From Microbotryum silenes-acaulis (Eukaryota > Basidiomycota > Microbotryomycetes > Microbotryales > Microbotryaceae), in the NCBI GenBank assembly GCA_003665825.1, contig QPFY01000005.1, forward strand, positions 496,001 through 560,000: a DNA stretch of 64,000 nucleotides. The letters run 5' to 3'. Below are positions 28,090 through 39,437 of this stretch, one piece after another. The notes beneath the pieces are model-generated. The model worked only from the letters and a program-made list of their open reading frames with translations, ran no database searches and was not told the origin of the DNA. The translations under genes were made by a program, and so were the position numbers. Numbering within the stretch: position 1 is the first letter of the stretch; each line of letters opens with the position of its first letter.

Positions 28090-30627
28090 ATGGCTGGTAT
28101 GCAAGGAACCGACGCCGCAGTGGCAGGACTCGCCTTCGCCACTCATGACGAAGCGCTCCAGCAGGAGCGGTTCGCCAACTCGGAAAAGGCCCCTGCGTCA
28201 TATGGCAGTCCCAAGCGATCCGACTCTTTCGAGGCTTCTACCGCCGCGATCGCTTCTGACGCCCCGACGGAGGAAGACAAGGTTAATCTGCGTCGAGTCC
28301 CCGCACCCATCCCCATTGCCAGTTTCCTCGTGTGCGTTCCAATCTCCTCCTGAGTCCTTTGCTTTAACAGGTGGCGATGTTCGGAAGGCGCTTTGCCCCT
28401 TCTTCCTGCCACCTGCGACGGAGCCGCGCTTGGGTGCCGCGACATGACAAAGATGACTAATTCGTTCGCAAAACCCCGCACACTTTACATTTTGCTTCCT
28501 CATTGCAGTGGTTTCATCGAACTCGTGAGTCCGCTCTCCGCTACCTCCACTTGTGATGTCTCAGATGACGTGCTTTGTCCGGTGTGCCCCCACCTTTTTC
28601 CTGGCATCCCTGCTGACTCGCCCGCTGTTCCTCCTTTTTCCCTCTCTACTCAGGCTGAGCGATTTTCCTACTAGTACGTTCGAAGCATACCGCTGGTCGG
28701 ACGCCCACTCAGTACATTACCATAGTGTCTGACCGAGTTATTTCGTCCGGCATCTTTTCTTTGCTCGCTCAACCGCACAGTGGAAGTACCGTTGTCTTCA
28801 CCAAGTACGTGTGATTTTTCTTCGTCTTTTATTTTGCGACCTCCGAAACTGACGTGCCCAATTTGTGCAAACCTCTCTCAGCTTCATTCAACAAAAGCTC
28901 CCCGCTGGCTCGACCACGGGTTCGTCAACCGCGAACCAGGTCTCAGGAGCTCTCGGCAAAGGTCAACGCGCGTCGACCGGTTTGACAACCTTCAACTCCT
29001 TCTGGGTGTACGTCACGCCGCTGTTCGGTGCCTACATCGCCGATACCTACCTCGGACGTTACAAGACGATCTGCTGGGCCGTTCTTGTCGCCTTGATCGG
29101 CCACGTCATTCTCACCGTCTCAGCAATCCCTTCGGTTATTGCCAAGCCCGACACGGCGCTCGGTGAGTGCGGAAGCCCCTCGTGGGAGCGCTCAATTTTT
29201 GTGCGAGAAGGTCAATAACTGAACTCGGAAAAAATTCACAGGTATCTTTGTTGTCGCCATCATCATCATGGGTATCGGAACCGGCGCATTCAAGTCCAAC
29301 ATCTCGCCCCTGATTGCCGAACAGTCCGCTGTGGGATCCCTCCGAGTCGAGACGCGCAAGAACGGCGAGCGCGTTCTCGTCGACCCCATCCTGACGGCAT
29401 CGCGCGTTTACATGTACTTCTACCTCTCGGTCAATGTTGGTGCTTTGGTTGGACAGATCAGCATGGTCTACGCCGAGAAACGTGTCGGTTTTTGGCTCTC
29501 GTACCTCCTGCCGACTTTGGTCTTCCTCTTCTGCCCCGTCATTTTGTGGATCGGTCGCAACCGCTACATCAAGACCCCTCCCAACGGTTCGGTTCTCTCC
29601 AAGTCGATGCGCGTCATCCGATTCGCTGGTCGAGGCAAGTGGACCCAGCCCAAGAGGCTCATGGCCAACGACTTCTGGGATGCCGCCAAGCCCTTCAACA
29701 TCCCCGTCGAGCAACGACCCGGGTGGATGACCTTTGACGACGCTTATGTTGATGAGCTGAGGCGTGGATTGAAGGCGTGCAAGGTGTTCGTGTGGTACCC
29801 CATCTGGTGGCTGACGTACAACCAATGCAACAATAACCTCGTGTCACAAGCTGCTACGATGCAGACCCACGGTCTCCCCAACGATGTCTTGTCCAACTTG
29901 GACCCCTTCGCGCTCGTCATCCTCATTCCGGTCTGCGACTTGCTCGTCTACCCCGCCCTGCGCAAGTACGGTATCCGCTTCACCCCCATCAAGCGCATCA
30001 CTGCCGGTTTCCTGATCGGTGCTCTGGCCATGCTTTGCGCTGCTGTAAGTTAATCAATACGGTGAACCTTTTGCGCAGCCATTTCTATGCTGACACTTCT
30101 TTCTCCACCACGGTGATCTAGATCGTCCAATGGCAAATCTACAAGCAATCCCCCTGCGGATACCAGGCCGCCACTTGCGAAGAGTTCGCTCCCATCAACG
30201 TATGGGCTCAGGTAAGCACGAGTCGGGCCTACATGATCCAGTCCTATTCCAGAGTTCTGATCCGACCTTTTTTCACCAGACTCCGTCTTACGTCTTCATC
30301 GCGCTGTCCGAGATCTTCGCCTCCATCACCGGTCTCGAAATCGCCTACACGAAAGCGCCCAAGTCGATGCGTTCGCTCGTCACCGCTGTCTTCCTCTTCA
30401 CGTCGGCGATCTCTTCCGCCCTCGGCGAGGCGTTCCTCGCCTTATCGAGCGACCCCCTCCTCATCTGGAACTACGGCGTGATGGGTGTTTTGTCCTTCGT
30501 CGCCGGGATCGGATTCTTCCTCTCGTTCCGCGAATTGGATGCCGACGAAGAACGCCTCAACGATTTGCCCGAAGGTCACGTCTCGCAGAAATACACGGAA
30601 AAGGAGTTGCAGGCCGAACGATCTTGA
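28090..30627 (+). CDS. PTR2: Proton-coupled oligopeptide transporter (POT/PTR2 family)
   Basis: Eight exons: 28090-28331, 28509-28524 (16 bases), 28654-28673 (20), 28781-28804 (24), 28882-29162, 29242-30044, 30122-30211 and 30280-30627, giving 607 residues. The microexons encode the proton-coupling ExxER motif: ELAERFSYYGSTVVFTNF. Next come GAYIADTYLGRYKTI (cytoplasmic signature) and GIGTGAFKSNISPLI, then SVNVGALVGQ. About twelve hydrophobic segments are expected. Family members import di- and tripeptides across the plasma membrane using the proton gradient. The N-terminal 75 residues are hydrophilic and serine-rich, a usual site of regulation. AATAAA at 30659 is a plausible poly(A) signal. 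Confidence 0.95.
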
Positions 30628-31569
30628 AAAAAAAGATTCGAGTTGCTTTCTATAGATAATAAATATCGATAACCTTGACCCGAGTCTTAAAAGTTGTAAG
30701 ACTTGTAATACGCTCGAATGCTACAATGTTCAAGAACTCGGGGGACTTGTCTGAGACGGGATTGTGGTTGCGCGGTGAGGGCTGTACTACATTTAAAGCT
30801 GCTAGAGGGACTTTACAACAACTGGGCTCCACCCAAGGTACCCCATGGATGGCTGGCCGCAAAGTTGGCCGCTGTCACCCTGATTCGAATGCACGTTGCT
30901 GATCAACCACGCCACACCGAACGTTTCGTTCCCCACTCATGCTTTGGCTGAACTTGCAGACCGTGGAAGTTTGTGCGTTCCAAAAAGGATGTTTGCGCCG
31001 ATACTGCTCCGGTAAGGGTGCTAGAGTCTGCAAGTGTGGTCTCAGTCGACCTCCTCGGCACCGTGCTTCCCGGCCGCCGGTGCGCCGCCGCGGGCAGCCG
31101 ACAACACCATCGACTTGAGAAAGTTGAAAGGCGCTGTGTCAAAGGCCCGTTCAGAACTTGGCAAGCATGTGGGTCGCAGGTTTGCTGGGTCGTCTCGATG
31201 TTTGGTGGTGTGAACTCTTGTGAACTTGCGCCGGCTGATGACGTGCCCTCCGTGGGCTGGCTCCGACCCTCTTCCTTGCACCCCTCGAATGAGCAGGCCA
31301 AGGACGCTGTTGCAACGAGCAAGCCTCCTCATGCCGCCGCCATCGAATGGTACAGAAAGTCGCAGTGTCCGGTAGGAATGGGAACCCCGACGCAAGTTTT
31401 CGTCGGCTACTTTCGTCTTTTGGTACGTCACTGGGCGGGGTACTACCGACCGCCGCCGATGGCTGTGCTCATCGATTGATCCTCGGCGGCAGGGACTGAC
31501 GTAGCACCTGCTCGACTCCCGCCCCGGGGCTCCCGCTCCCACCCGCCGACTTCCTTGTGGCCGTAACAG
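30628..31569. other. Intergenic region between PTR2 and the 128-residue gene
   Basis: Begins with the PTR2 3' end (AATAAA at 30659). An AG acceptor directly precedes the ATG at 31570, so the next gene may have a 5' UTR exon somewhere in 31300-31450. No other feature is supported. Confidence 0.4.
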
Positions 31570-32212
31570 ATGACGATCGCCGTAGGAAAGGCCGAGGAAC
31601 AGACCGTCTCGGATGCGTACGGCGCGTGGGTCGAGACGAAATCAGAGGCCGTCGTCGAACAATACGCCAAGATGGTAGCCGAGAGTTACGGCAGCCGCAA
31701 ACCTCGCTTCGAGGAGTGAGTGTCCAGCGTCGGGTCCCATTCCCCACCCGCGGATGATGGTGCCACCTGCATCTCTCGGCTCCGCCCCGATGTTCACCCC
31801 CACTCACACGTCGTCCGTCGCCCATGACGAATTTTTCTTTTTCTTTCTTCTGCCGATAGGGTCGTCGCCGGATTGCTCCCCGGCGATCTGATTCGTCACG
31901 ATGACACCGAATCGCTCGTCGCTACAGTCGGGCAGCTTGACCCTGTGGCCTGGCCTTTACAACGAGCGATCGACGATATCGCTCATTTGGACGGCGCGAT
32001 TCATGTTGCTAGCATCGACAAGGTGAGTACTACTAGCCGCGAGTCTGATCTCGGGTGGCAGAGCTCGGCTCCGAAACGGTTCCACTCACAGTGGAACCAG
32101 TAGGGCTCATCTCGAGAGTGCTTGCCCGTCGCAGCCTCAAGTCCTCGTTGCGCTGATTGAGAAGCACGGCGTGGCGGAGGCGACGGCCAAGATCTGGCTC
32201 GACCTTGCCTGA
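31570..32212 (+). CDS. Small protein of unknown function (128 residues)
   Basis: Three exons (31570-31715, 31860-32022, 32135-32212) with clean GT-AG borders and consistent phase give 128 residues. I do not recognise the family. The sequence is well mixed and protein-like: an amphipathic helix-rich N-terminus (VVEQYAKMVAESYG), a middle segment LLPGDLIRHDDTESLVATVG, and a hydrophobic C-terminus (PQVLVALIEKHGVAEATAKI). No signal peptide or membrane segment. TAACAG immediately before the ATG may be a splice acceptor, so the true start could lie in an upstream exon. It is convergent with the RAD54-like gene. Confidence 0.65.
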
Positions 32213-33027
32213 GGCGGTGACCCTTCCCCCACACAAAGGTTTGTCTCTTCCTCCAGTCTCGCATCCCGCCCACGGGAGGGGGGGCGGTGATCCCTCGAAG
32301 TCCCCTCCAGGTGATCGTCTGCCATACGCCGCTGATTAGGCTCCCTTCGTCACGCAGTACAGACACTTTCGATAACAGAATGTACATCTCCCAAGGTCAC
32401 GTTCACTTTTGCCTTTCTCTTCTCCACAACAACAACGCCCCTTGTACACCACTCGACGTGCTTTCGACTAGTACGGTACATGCGTCGTGTCTACAGTACC
32501 TGCATCGTGTCCACAGCTCTGCCGCCACTGATCCCGGCTGGAATCCAAGCATCATGCGCCTGCGTCTGAGCCCTCCTTGATCCGAAGCGAGCATGCGAGA
32601 TTTCCTCGCTATGGTATGGAATCTAGTTCTCGTCCTCCTGTTAGGTTGGGAAGGATCACTGGGTGTATGGGACATGCTCGATTGATAGCTAGGCGAAGGT
32701 TGGTACAACAAAGCAGAACGAGAAGGAAGCGAAAAACGGCGCGATAAAAACAAAAACGAAACGACTCGATTGTCTCACACTCACACAGAGACGAGATTCA
32801 AGCAGATATATACTGAAAGCAAGCCGTGACTCTCCCCGATCCCGTCTCGCCCGTCAAAAGATCATCACGGATCTTCCCGAGACACGCACCGCTCAAGTGG
32901 CTCCAGCTGTCGGTACACGTGACTCCCACATCAGCTTTCATTGAAGGTAAAAAGACCTGAACTCATCAAGCAACTGGTGTACGCACGTGCGGGTATCAGC
33001 GTACACCATCGCGTGCGATTCGACCAT
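32213..33027. other. Convergent intergenic region
   Basis: Lies between the 3' ends of the small plus-strand gene and the RAD54-like minus-strand gene. No coding signal; it presumably holds both terminators. Confidence 0.4.
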
Positions 33028-34323
33028 TTAGACCCCGTCTTTGCAGCGCTTGCATTCGAATAGATAGTGGGTCTGATCGAACGATGGGGTTTAACGTCAG
33101 ATCCTGGCACAGATCAGATCAGGTATGCCCGCGCGGAGCTCACTTCGCATTCTGACTCCTTGTACTGCAACATTTGAAGCAAATCATCGCCCGAGAAGTG
33201 AGCCAGGATCTCCTCGTTCGAATCGACGACGAAGGAGGGCAGACTTTGGCTATGCAGTTGGTGTTGGAAGACTGCGGATCGACGATGGCTGGTCAGCATT
33301 CGTGTTCCTGGAATTTCGAGGAACAGAAAGAGCAGCTCGATCACTCTTTTCCTCGACTGTTCCAGTCGCGATGAGGCGATAGATGAAACCTGGGAGCGGG
33401 GAGGCAACGGAACCGCGGTCAGCGAGATCCACCCCCTCTGGTCATCGCAAAACACGATGGCGGCCTCACAATTCTTTTTCTGTCCATCACGCCAGACCCG
33501 AGCGATGGCGTGGGCATCCGAAGCGATGTTCCAATCTACCAACCCCGCAAGACATGGACCCGTCAGCGTAAATCCTCCAACGGGGTCTCATGGCGGTGGC
33601 ACACGAGACTGACCCGGATCCAAGAGGATCAATCGATTCGCGCCCACCAGGTTGACCCCACACCCACCGGTCTTAGACAACAACAAGAAGACACGTTCCT
33701 CGCCGGTCGGATCGTTGAACCGATCGACCAACTTCTGCCTCTTCTCTGTGCTCATCGAACCATCGAGCCTCAAAAAATTGTACTTTCGAGCATGACACAA
33801 GCGTCCGATGATGTCGAGCGTCGAGGTAAAATTACTGCAGACGACGATCTTGTCGGTCGTTTCGCGTCGCATCTTGTCGAGGAACCGATCGACGACGGCA
33901 AGCTTGCCCGACAATTCGGCCTGGCATGACTCGTAGCGCGAACGTTTGTCGCGTGGGTTGTAGCCGGGTGGGAAGAGGTCCTCGAGGTAGGGAACATCTC
34001 CGTCATAGTCGAGCAAGTCGGGGTGGTTGCACAACTTGCGGAGGATCGTGATCGCCTGAAAGGGTTCCGACCCCTGACCGCGCAGCAATTCCTTGGTCTC
34101 TGGCGCATGCATGACGCGTTGGTACAAGGCGAGTTGGAACGGCGACAACGTGCAAAAAACGACGTGCTCATGTTTGACGGGGAGGTACTTGGACAAGACG
34201 TCGTTCGTACGGCGGATGATGTACTTGTTGGATTTGGTGTTCAGCTCCCCGAGTTCCTCGCTGCCGGTCTCTCGTTCCTGCCCCGTCGCCTCACCATCTT
34301 GGCCGCGCAGAATCGGCACCTCG

Positions 34324-34570
34324 TGTCGTTTGATATGTGTCTGTGCCTGTGGTATCTGCGCGGATGCGCGTGCGTTTAGTCATTAGTCACTTTGGTATTG
34401 GAGTTTGATCTGTTTAAGTTAGGGAGCGCGCGGGGCTTTCTTCCCGCGCGGCTGTTTACTCTTGGTAGCTTTCTCATCACTCGCTCTACATTGTGGTCCT
34501 GACTTCTCGGCGTCGTGCACCCTCACCTATCGGAAGGCTTTACTTCCGCGCTCGCATCTTTTCTGCGATA
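34324..34570 (+). repeat. 5' LTR of copia element 2
   Basis: 247 bp, TGTCG...CGATA. It contains a GC-rich hairpin-like segment (GCGCGCGGGGC...CCCGCGCGGC) near 34425-34455. Confidence 0.9.
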
Positions 34571-34641
34571 GGTTGAGTCCAACGGGTAGCGTAGGAGGCC
34601 CGGGTCAGCAAAGCGATTCACATCGCACCACCAACATCGGA

Positions 34642-37600
34642 ATGGACACCGAAACACACTCCACTGAAACGAGTGAACGTGGATTACATGTCCCAATTCT
34701 TCGGGCATCCAACTATATGGATTGGCGTCGACGTCTGATTGGTCGTCTTGGGTCCAAGGATTTGCATCTTTGCGCCTCGAGGCGGATGAGCCCGGCTGCG
34801 GAGGCGGTTCTCCAAGCCGCAATCGACGATCGATCGCGTGGCTTCCACTCGCCCCTCGAGCGGCTCGACTTCGCAGCTATGGACGCGAAGATCGCCAAGG
34901 AGCTAAAGAAGGAGGTTCGAACTCAAGCTGAAATCATTCAGTTTCTCGATGAGGCCAATCTTCGCTTGGTCAGGGGTTGTTACACGTCTTACGACATACT
35001 CGACTCGCTGAACACGTTCTACCTCGGAACGATGAGCGCTCAGATTTCCGCCTTGACGACTGAGCTCTATGCGCGCAAGTTCTCGTCTGGCGATCGTGGG
35101 CAGTTACTGCACCACTTGATCACCATTCAAGGAATTTTGCAAGATCTTGAGGCGTGTGGCTCTGGGATGCCACCAGCTCAGCAGTCGACGCTGATGCTCG
35201 ATTCCGTCTTTGACTCCCAACACGACTCGTTCACAAGCTCACTGCGTCGACCTCTGGTTCTACCTTCGGAGATTGTTTCCGAGGCACGGTCTTACCAGTT
35301 CAAAGTCTCGCTGGCAAGTCGAATCAATGGACTATCTGCCACGACTTCCGGACGCGCCATTGCTCAGTCGCCTGTTCCTGCGCTCGTTGCACAAGGCGAA
35401 TCGCAAAAGGGCCCGCGTCGCAAAAGAGGTCACAAGAAAGGCAATCGCGACGGTCAAGGAAATCGCCGTCCTCCCGATTCTACCTGTCATGCGTGTGGAG
35501 CGAAGGGACACTGGTCTAGCGATGCAGTGTGCCCGGAAAACCGTTCAAAGTCATCTGCAGCCCCCGCGTTGGTTGCAATGAACTCCCATTCCCTTTACCT
35601 TGCTGGTTCTTCCTCGAGAGCTCCCGATACCGACTTCGTTTGGATCGCGGATACCGGAGCTGGTCACCACTTTGTTGGCGATCGCTCGCTGCTCTCGGAT
35701 TTCAAAGAATCCCCGATTCAAGTCCAGATGGCCGACAACTCGCTTGGTCAAGCCACTGGATACGGGCGAATGTCTGTTAAGACTTCGCAAGGTCACCTTC
35801 TCAAATTCAAGGAGATGTACTACCTCCCTGGATCGAAGTATGGTCTAATCTCAATGTCGTCGCTCCGCGCTGGAGGCGCGATATTGGTTTATGGCCATGG
35901 GGGAGATACTCAACAGGTTTGGCTTGACGGCTCTCTCGTCGCCGAAACTGTCAAGACGAAGGCCAAACAACCAAGTTACGTCTTCGATTTTGAGATTGTC
36001 TCTCCCCCCTCGCCTGTGCTCGTCGCAGCTACCCGTGCTTCCGTTGGAGCTTCGCTCATGGAATGGCATCGGAACTTCGGACACATGGCACCCTCTTCAA
36101 TTCTTCAACTCGTCAAATCCAAGGCTATCGTTAGAATTCGTTTACTCGACAAGAAGATTGAAGACTGTGAGCCGTGCATTATCGCGAAGGCGCGCGCGGG
36201 CTCTCACAATCATGTCAGTCGAAAACCCGAACATGTTCTTCAACGGGTTTCGATCGATCTGGGATTCGTCAACGATGACGATACCAATGGGCGATCCATC
36301 TACATGGTTATCGTTGACCAACTTTCAACCTATAAGTGGGCTTTTCCACTTGGTTCGAAGTCGGCATCTGAAGTCCTCGAGGTCTGGCGCGGCTTTCAAG
36401 CGCAGGTCGAGAGGCAGTCCGGTCAGAAGATCAAGTTTGTTCGTTCTGACAATGGAGGCGAGTTCGTCAACCAACTCCTTGGCGGCGAATTCAAGGCACT
36501 TGGCATCACCCATGAACTGGCTGCACGCTACACGCCGCAGCAGAATGGTCAAGCGGAGCGCGCGAACGGCTCTCTCTTCGCGCTCGTCCGTGCCATGCTC
36601 AAGGACTCCGGACTTCCCAAGAAGTATTGGTTCTACGCATTGGAAGCGGCTGTTTTCGTTTCCAACCGCGGTCCTCACCCGCATCTCAAGGGCATGACTG
36701 CGTTCGAGGTCTTCTTCGGCAAGCAACCCGACGTTTCGCATCTTCGCGCGTTCGGATCTACTGCCTACGTTCTCGTCCCCAAGGCGATTCGTAAGAAGCT
36801 CGATGACCATACTGTCAAGGGTACTTTCCTCGGCTATTCGGGGGAGTACAACTACAAGGTTCGCGTCGAACACGGTCGGTCTTTCAAGATCGTCGTCTCT
36901 TCCGATGTCACCTTCTCCGACAAGGCTCCTTCGATCGCGGACTCGACTGTCGAGCCTCGCATCTACGAAGTTGAACCTCTACAGGAACACGAGTTAGTAC
37001 ACCAACTGCCGTTTCCTGGCTTGGAGCAGATTCCGGCTTTACGGCCTGCTCCCCTACCTGAGGCAGGTTTGGCTTTACGGCCTGCGCTCGTACCCGAGGC
37101 AGAAGTTCCGGCTTTACGGCCTGCGCTCGTACCCGAGCTTGGTCCGGCTTTTCGGCCAGCTCCCGCTCCTCTTCCACGTTTCCAACATATGGACGATGAC
37201 GACGTTGCTCCTCCTCCTTTCCCGGCTGTCGGTCCATTGGCCGAAGACGCTGAAGTTGAAGAGGACCCGATCGATCATCGACGCGAGGAAGCTGTTGAGG
37301 CTATCGGCAGTGACGACGACGACGGCCCTGCGGAACACGATCAACCATTACCTCCTGAGGAGGGTTACGAGTATCGACCTTACCGTGTCGGCCGCAACCC
37401 TGGTGCGCTCGAGAACGTCGATGCAGGTAACATTTTACCGACTCGCCTGCGTGCTCAGCATCACACAGGCGCCCTTCGTGTCGTGTCTACTCGCTCGGTC
37501 TACCGTCGTCCACCAGAGCTCATTGCTATGGTTTCGTCTCGTCACCCCCCGCTTCCCAAGAATTTTGTGGAGGCGATGGCCTCTCCTGAGGCCAAACACT

Positions 37601-39117
37601 GGATGGCCGCTTCTGAAAAGGAGTTGGGCTCATTCAAATTGCACAAGGTCTTCAAGCTTACGAGGCTACCCACCGGGGCTCGCGCCCTGGGCTATCGTTG
37701 GGTGTTCACTCGCAAAGAAGACGCTGAAGGCAATATCATCAGCTACAAGGCTCGGCTCGTTATCCAAGGCTTCGCTCAACGACTTGGGATCGACTACAAC
37801 GAGACGTTTGCTCCTGTCTCGTCGATCACGACGATTTTGTTTCTCATTGCCGTTTCTGCCGCTCTCGGACTCGTCCTCGAACAGTTCGACTATGATTCTG
37901 CGTTTCTCAACGGGATCATGGAGGAGGATGTCTACATGAAGATTCCTGAAGGATGGACTGGTGGCTCTCAGCCCGGTCACGCTCTCAAGCTCCTTAAATC
38001 TATGTACGGCACCAAGCAGGCTCCTCGGCAATGGAACGCGGCTCTCCACAAGCTGATGACGGATCGCGGCTATACGCGCTCCAATGTCGATGCTTGTCTG
38101 TACTTCAAGTATCATGGCAAGTCGTTCGCAATCATCACTTTGTACGTTGATGATGGGCTTGCTGCATCGAACAACCAGGCTTTTCTGGACTCGGAGATTT
38201 CGGCTTTCGATGCGGTCTACAAGCTCAAGCGACTTGGCCCGGTCAAGACGTTCCTCGGTCTCGAGTTTATTCGTACCAAGGATTTCATCTTTGTCCACCA
38301 GTCCAAATACATTCGAGGCTTACTCAAGCATTACACGTTCGAAAGCAAGTCGAAGAAACCGGTCGCGACTCCAATGGAGGATCGCGTCGTTTCGTCTTCT
38401 ACTGCTTCGTTCGCCGACATCCTCGTTTACCAATCGGCTGTGGGAGCGCTTCAATATGCTGCGCAACGTGTTCGTTCCAATATCGCGACTGCTGTTCGTG
38501 CGGTGGCGAAGTGCGTGGCTGCTCCAACCGAAGGAGACTGGATCTGCGTCAAGCGAATCTTTCGCTATCTTTCTGACACCGTCGACTATGGGCTACTCTA
38601 CCGCGTAAGCGGTTCTACCAAGTTCGAGGTGTACAGTGACGCGTCGTTTGGTTGCGATCACGACAACGGAAGATCTGTGGGAGCGTATGTTGTCATTATG
38701 GCTGGCGCTGCCATTTCCTGGAAGTCGAAGCAACCAACGATGGTCGCTTCTTCTACAGCAGAGTCTGAGACTCTGGCTGCTTCAACCGCAGCAAAGGAGG
38801 CTATCGGTCTTCGCAACCTGGCGTCCGAACTTCGCATCAATCAAGGTCAATCTACTGTTCTGCACGAGGACAACCAACCTTGCATCGATTTGGCGAAGAA
38901 TCCCGGAGCTCGAGGTCGTACACGCCATTGGAATGTGCATCATTTCTATCTACGCGAACGAATCGAGGTTGGCGATATTGATCTCCGCTACTGTCCGACC
39001 GATCTGAACACGGCCGACATTTTCACGAAACCCCTGTCCAAACTCAAGTTCGCTACGCATCGCGAGGGACTCGGGATGGTCTCGCTGGCTACCTTGGCAT
39101 GGGGGAGTGTCGTTTGA
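34642..39117 (+). CDS. Copia element 2 Gag-Pol polyprotein
   Basis: One open frame of 1491 residues from the first ATG after the 5' LTR. Gag ends in a zinc-knuckle-like CHACGAKGHWSSDAVC (C282-C297) with CX2CX4HX6C spacing instead of CX2CX4HX4C. Protease ADTGAGHHF (Asp337); integrase His476 finger and D539-D603-E639 triad; RT with LYVDDG near residue 1168; RNase H with YSDASFG and ASSTAESE; C-terminal ADIFTKPLSK. Between integrase and RT is a proline-rich linker with imperfect ALRPALVPE repeats (37030-37170). The TGA stop falls 8-10 bases inside the 3' LTR. Sequence and codon choice differ from element 1, so this is a separate copia lineage. Confidence 0.95.
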   Translation: MDTETHSTETSERGLHVPILRASNYMDWRRRLIGRLGSKDLHLCASRRMSPAAEAVLQAAIDDRSRGFHSPLERLDFAAMDAKIAKELKKEVRTQAEIIQFLDEANLRLVRGCYTSYDILDSLNTFYLGTMSAQISALTTELYARKFSSGDRGQLLHHLITIQGILQDLEACGSGMPPAQQSTLMLDSVFDSQHDSFTSSLRRPLVLPSEIVSEARSYQFKVSLASRINGLSATTSGRAIAQSPVPALVAQGESQKGPRRKRGHKKGNRDGQGNRRPPDSTCHACGAKGHWSSDAVCPENRSKSSAAPALVAMNSHSLYLAGSSSRAPDTDFVWIADTGAGHHFVGDRSLLSDFKESPIQVQMADNSLGQATGYGRMSVKTSQGHLLKFKEMYYLPGSKYGLISMSSLRAGGAILVYGHGGDTQQVWLDGSLVAETVKTKAKQPSYVFDFEIVSPPSPVLVAATRASVGASLMEWHRNFGHMAPSSILQLVKSKAIVRIRLLDKKIEDCEPCIIAKARAGSHNHVSRKPEHVLQRVSIDLGFVNDDDTNGRSIYMVIVDQLSTYKWAFPLGSKSASEVLEVWRGFQAQVERQSGQKIKFVRSDNGGEFVNQLLGGEFKALGITHELAARYTPQQNGQAERANGSLFALVRAMLKDSGLPKKYWFYALEAAVFVSNRGPHPHLKGMTAFEVFFGKQPDVSHLRAFGSTAYVLVPKAIRKKLDDHTVKGTFLGYSGEYNYKVRVEHGRSFKIVVSSDVTFSDKAPSIADSTVEPRIYEVEPLQEHELVHQLPFPGLEQIPALRPAPLPEAGLALRPALVPEAEVPALRPALVPELGPAFRPAPAPLPRFQHMDDDDVAPPPFPAVGPLAEDAEVEEDPIDHRREEAVEAIGSDDDDGPAEHDQPLPPEEGYEYRPYRVGRNPGALENVDAGNILPTRLRAQHHTGALRVVSTRSVYRRPPELIAMVSSRHPPLPKNFVEAMASPEAKHWMAASEKELGSFKLHKVFKLTRLPTGARALGYRWVFTRKEDAEGNIISYKARLVIQGFAQRLGIDYNETFAPVSSITTILFLIAVSAALGLVLEQFDYDSAFLNGIMEEDVYMKIPEGWTGGSQPGHALKLLKSMYGTKQAPRQWNAALHKLMTDRGYTRSNVDACLYFKYHGKSFAIITLYVDDGLAASNNQAFLDSEISAFDAVYKLKRLGPVKTFLGLEFIRTKDFIFVHQSKYIRGLLKHYTFESKSKKPVATPMEDRVVSSSTASFADILVYQSAVGALQYAAQRVRSNIATAVRAVAKCVAAPTEGDWICVKRIFRYLSDTVDYGLLYRVSGSTKFEVYSDASFGCDHDNGRSVGAYVVIMAGAAISWKSKQPTMVASSTAESETLAASTAAKEAIGLRNLASELRINQGQSTVLHEDNQPCIDLAKNPGARGRTRHWNVHHFYLRERIEVGDIDLRYCPTDLNTADIFTKPLSKLKFATHREGLGMVSLATLAWGSVV

Positions 39118-39437
39118 TATGTGTCTGTGCCTGTGGTATCTGCGCGGATGCGCGTGCGTTTAGTCATTAGTCACTTTGGTATTGGAGTTTGATCTGTTTA
39201 AGTTAGGGAGCGCGCGGGGCTTTCTTCCCGCGCGGCTGTTTACTCTTGATAGCTTTCTCATCACTTGCTCTACATTGTGGTCCTGACTTCTCGGCGTCGT
39301 GCACCCTCACCTATCGGAAGGTTAGTTACTGGAATACTTATTATCACTTGCTCTACATTGTGGTCCTGACTTCTCGGCGTCGTGCACCCTCACCTATCGG
39401 AAGGCTTTACTTCCGCGCTCGCATCTTTTCTGCGATA
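39108..39437 (+). repeat. 3' LTR of copia element 2, with internal duplication
   Basis: 330 bp. Compared with the 5' LTR it has 83 extra bases (39322-39404): a 62-base copy of 39260-39321 preceded by 21 unrelated bases (TTAGTTACTGGAATACTTAT plus T). Otherwise nearly identical to the 5' LTR. Confidence 0.9.
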
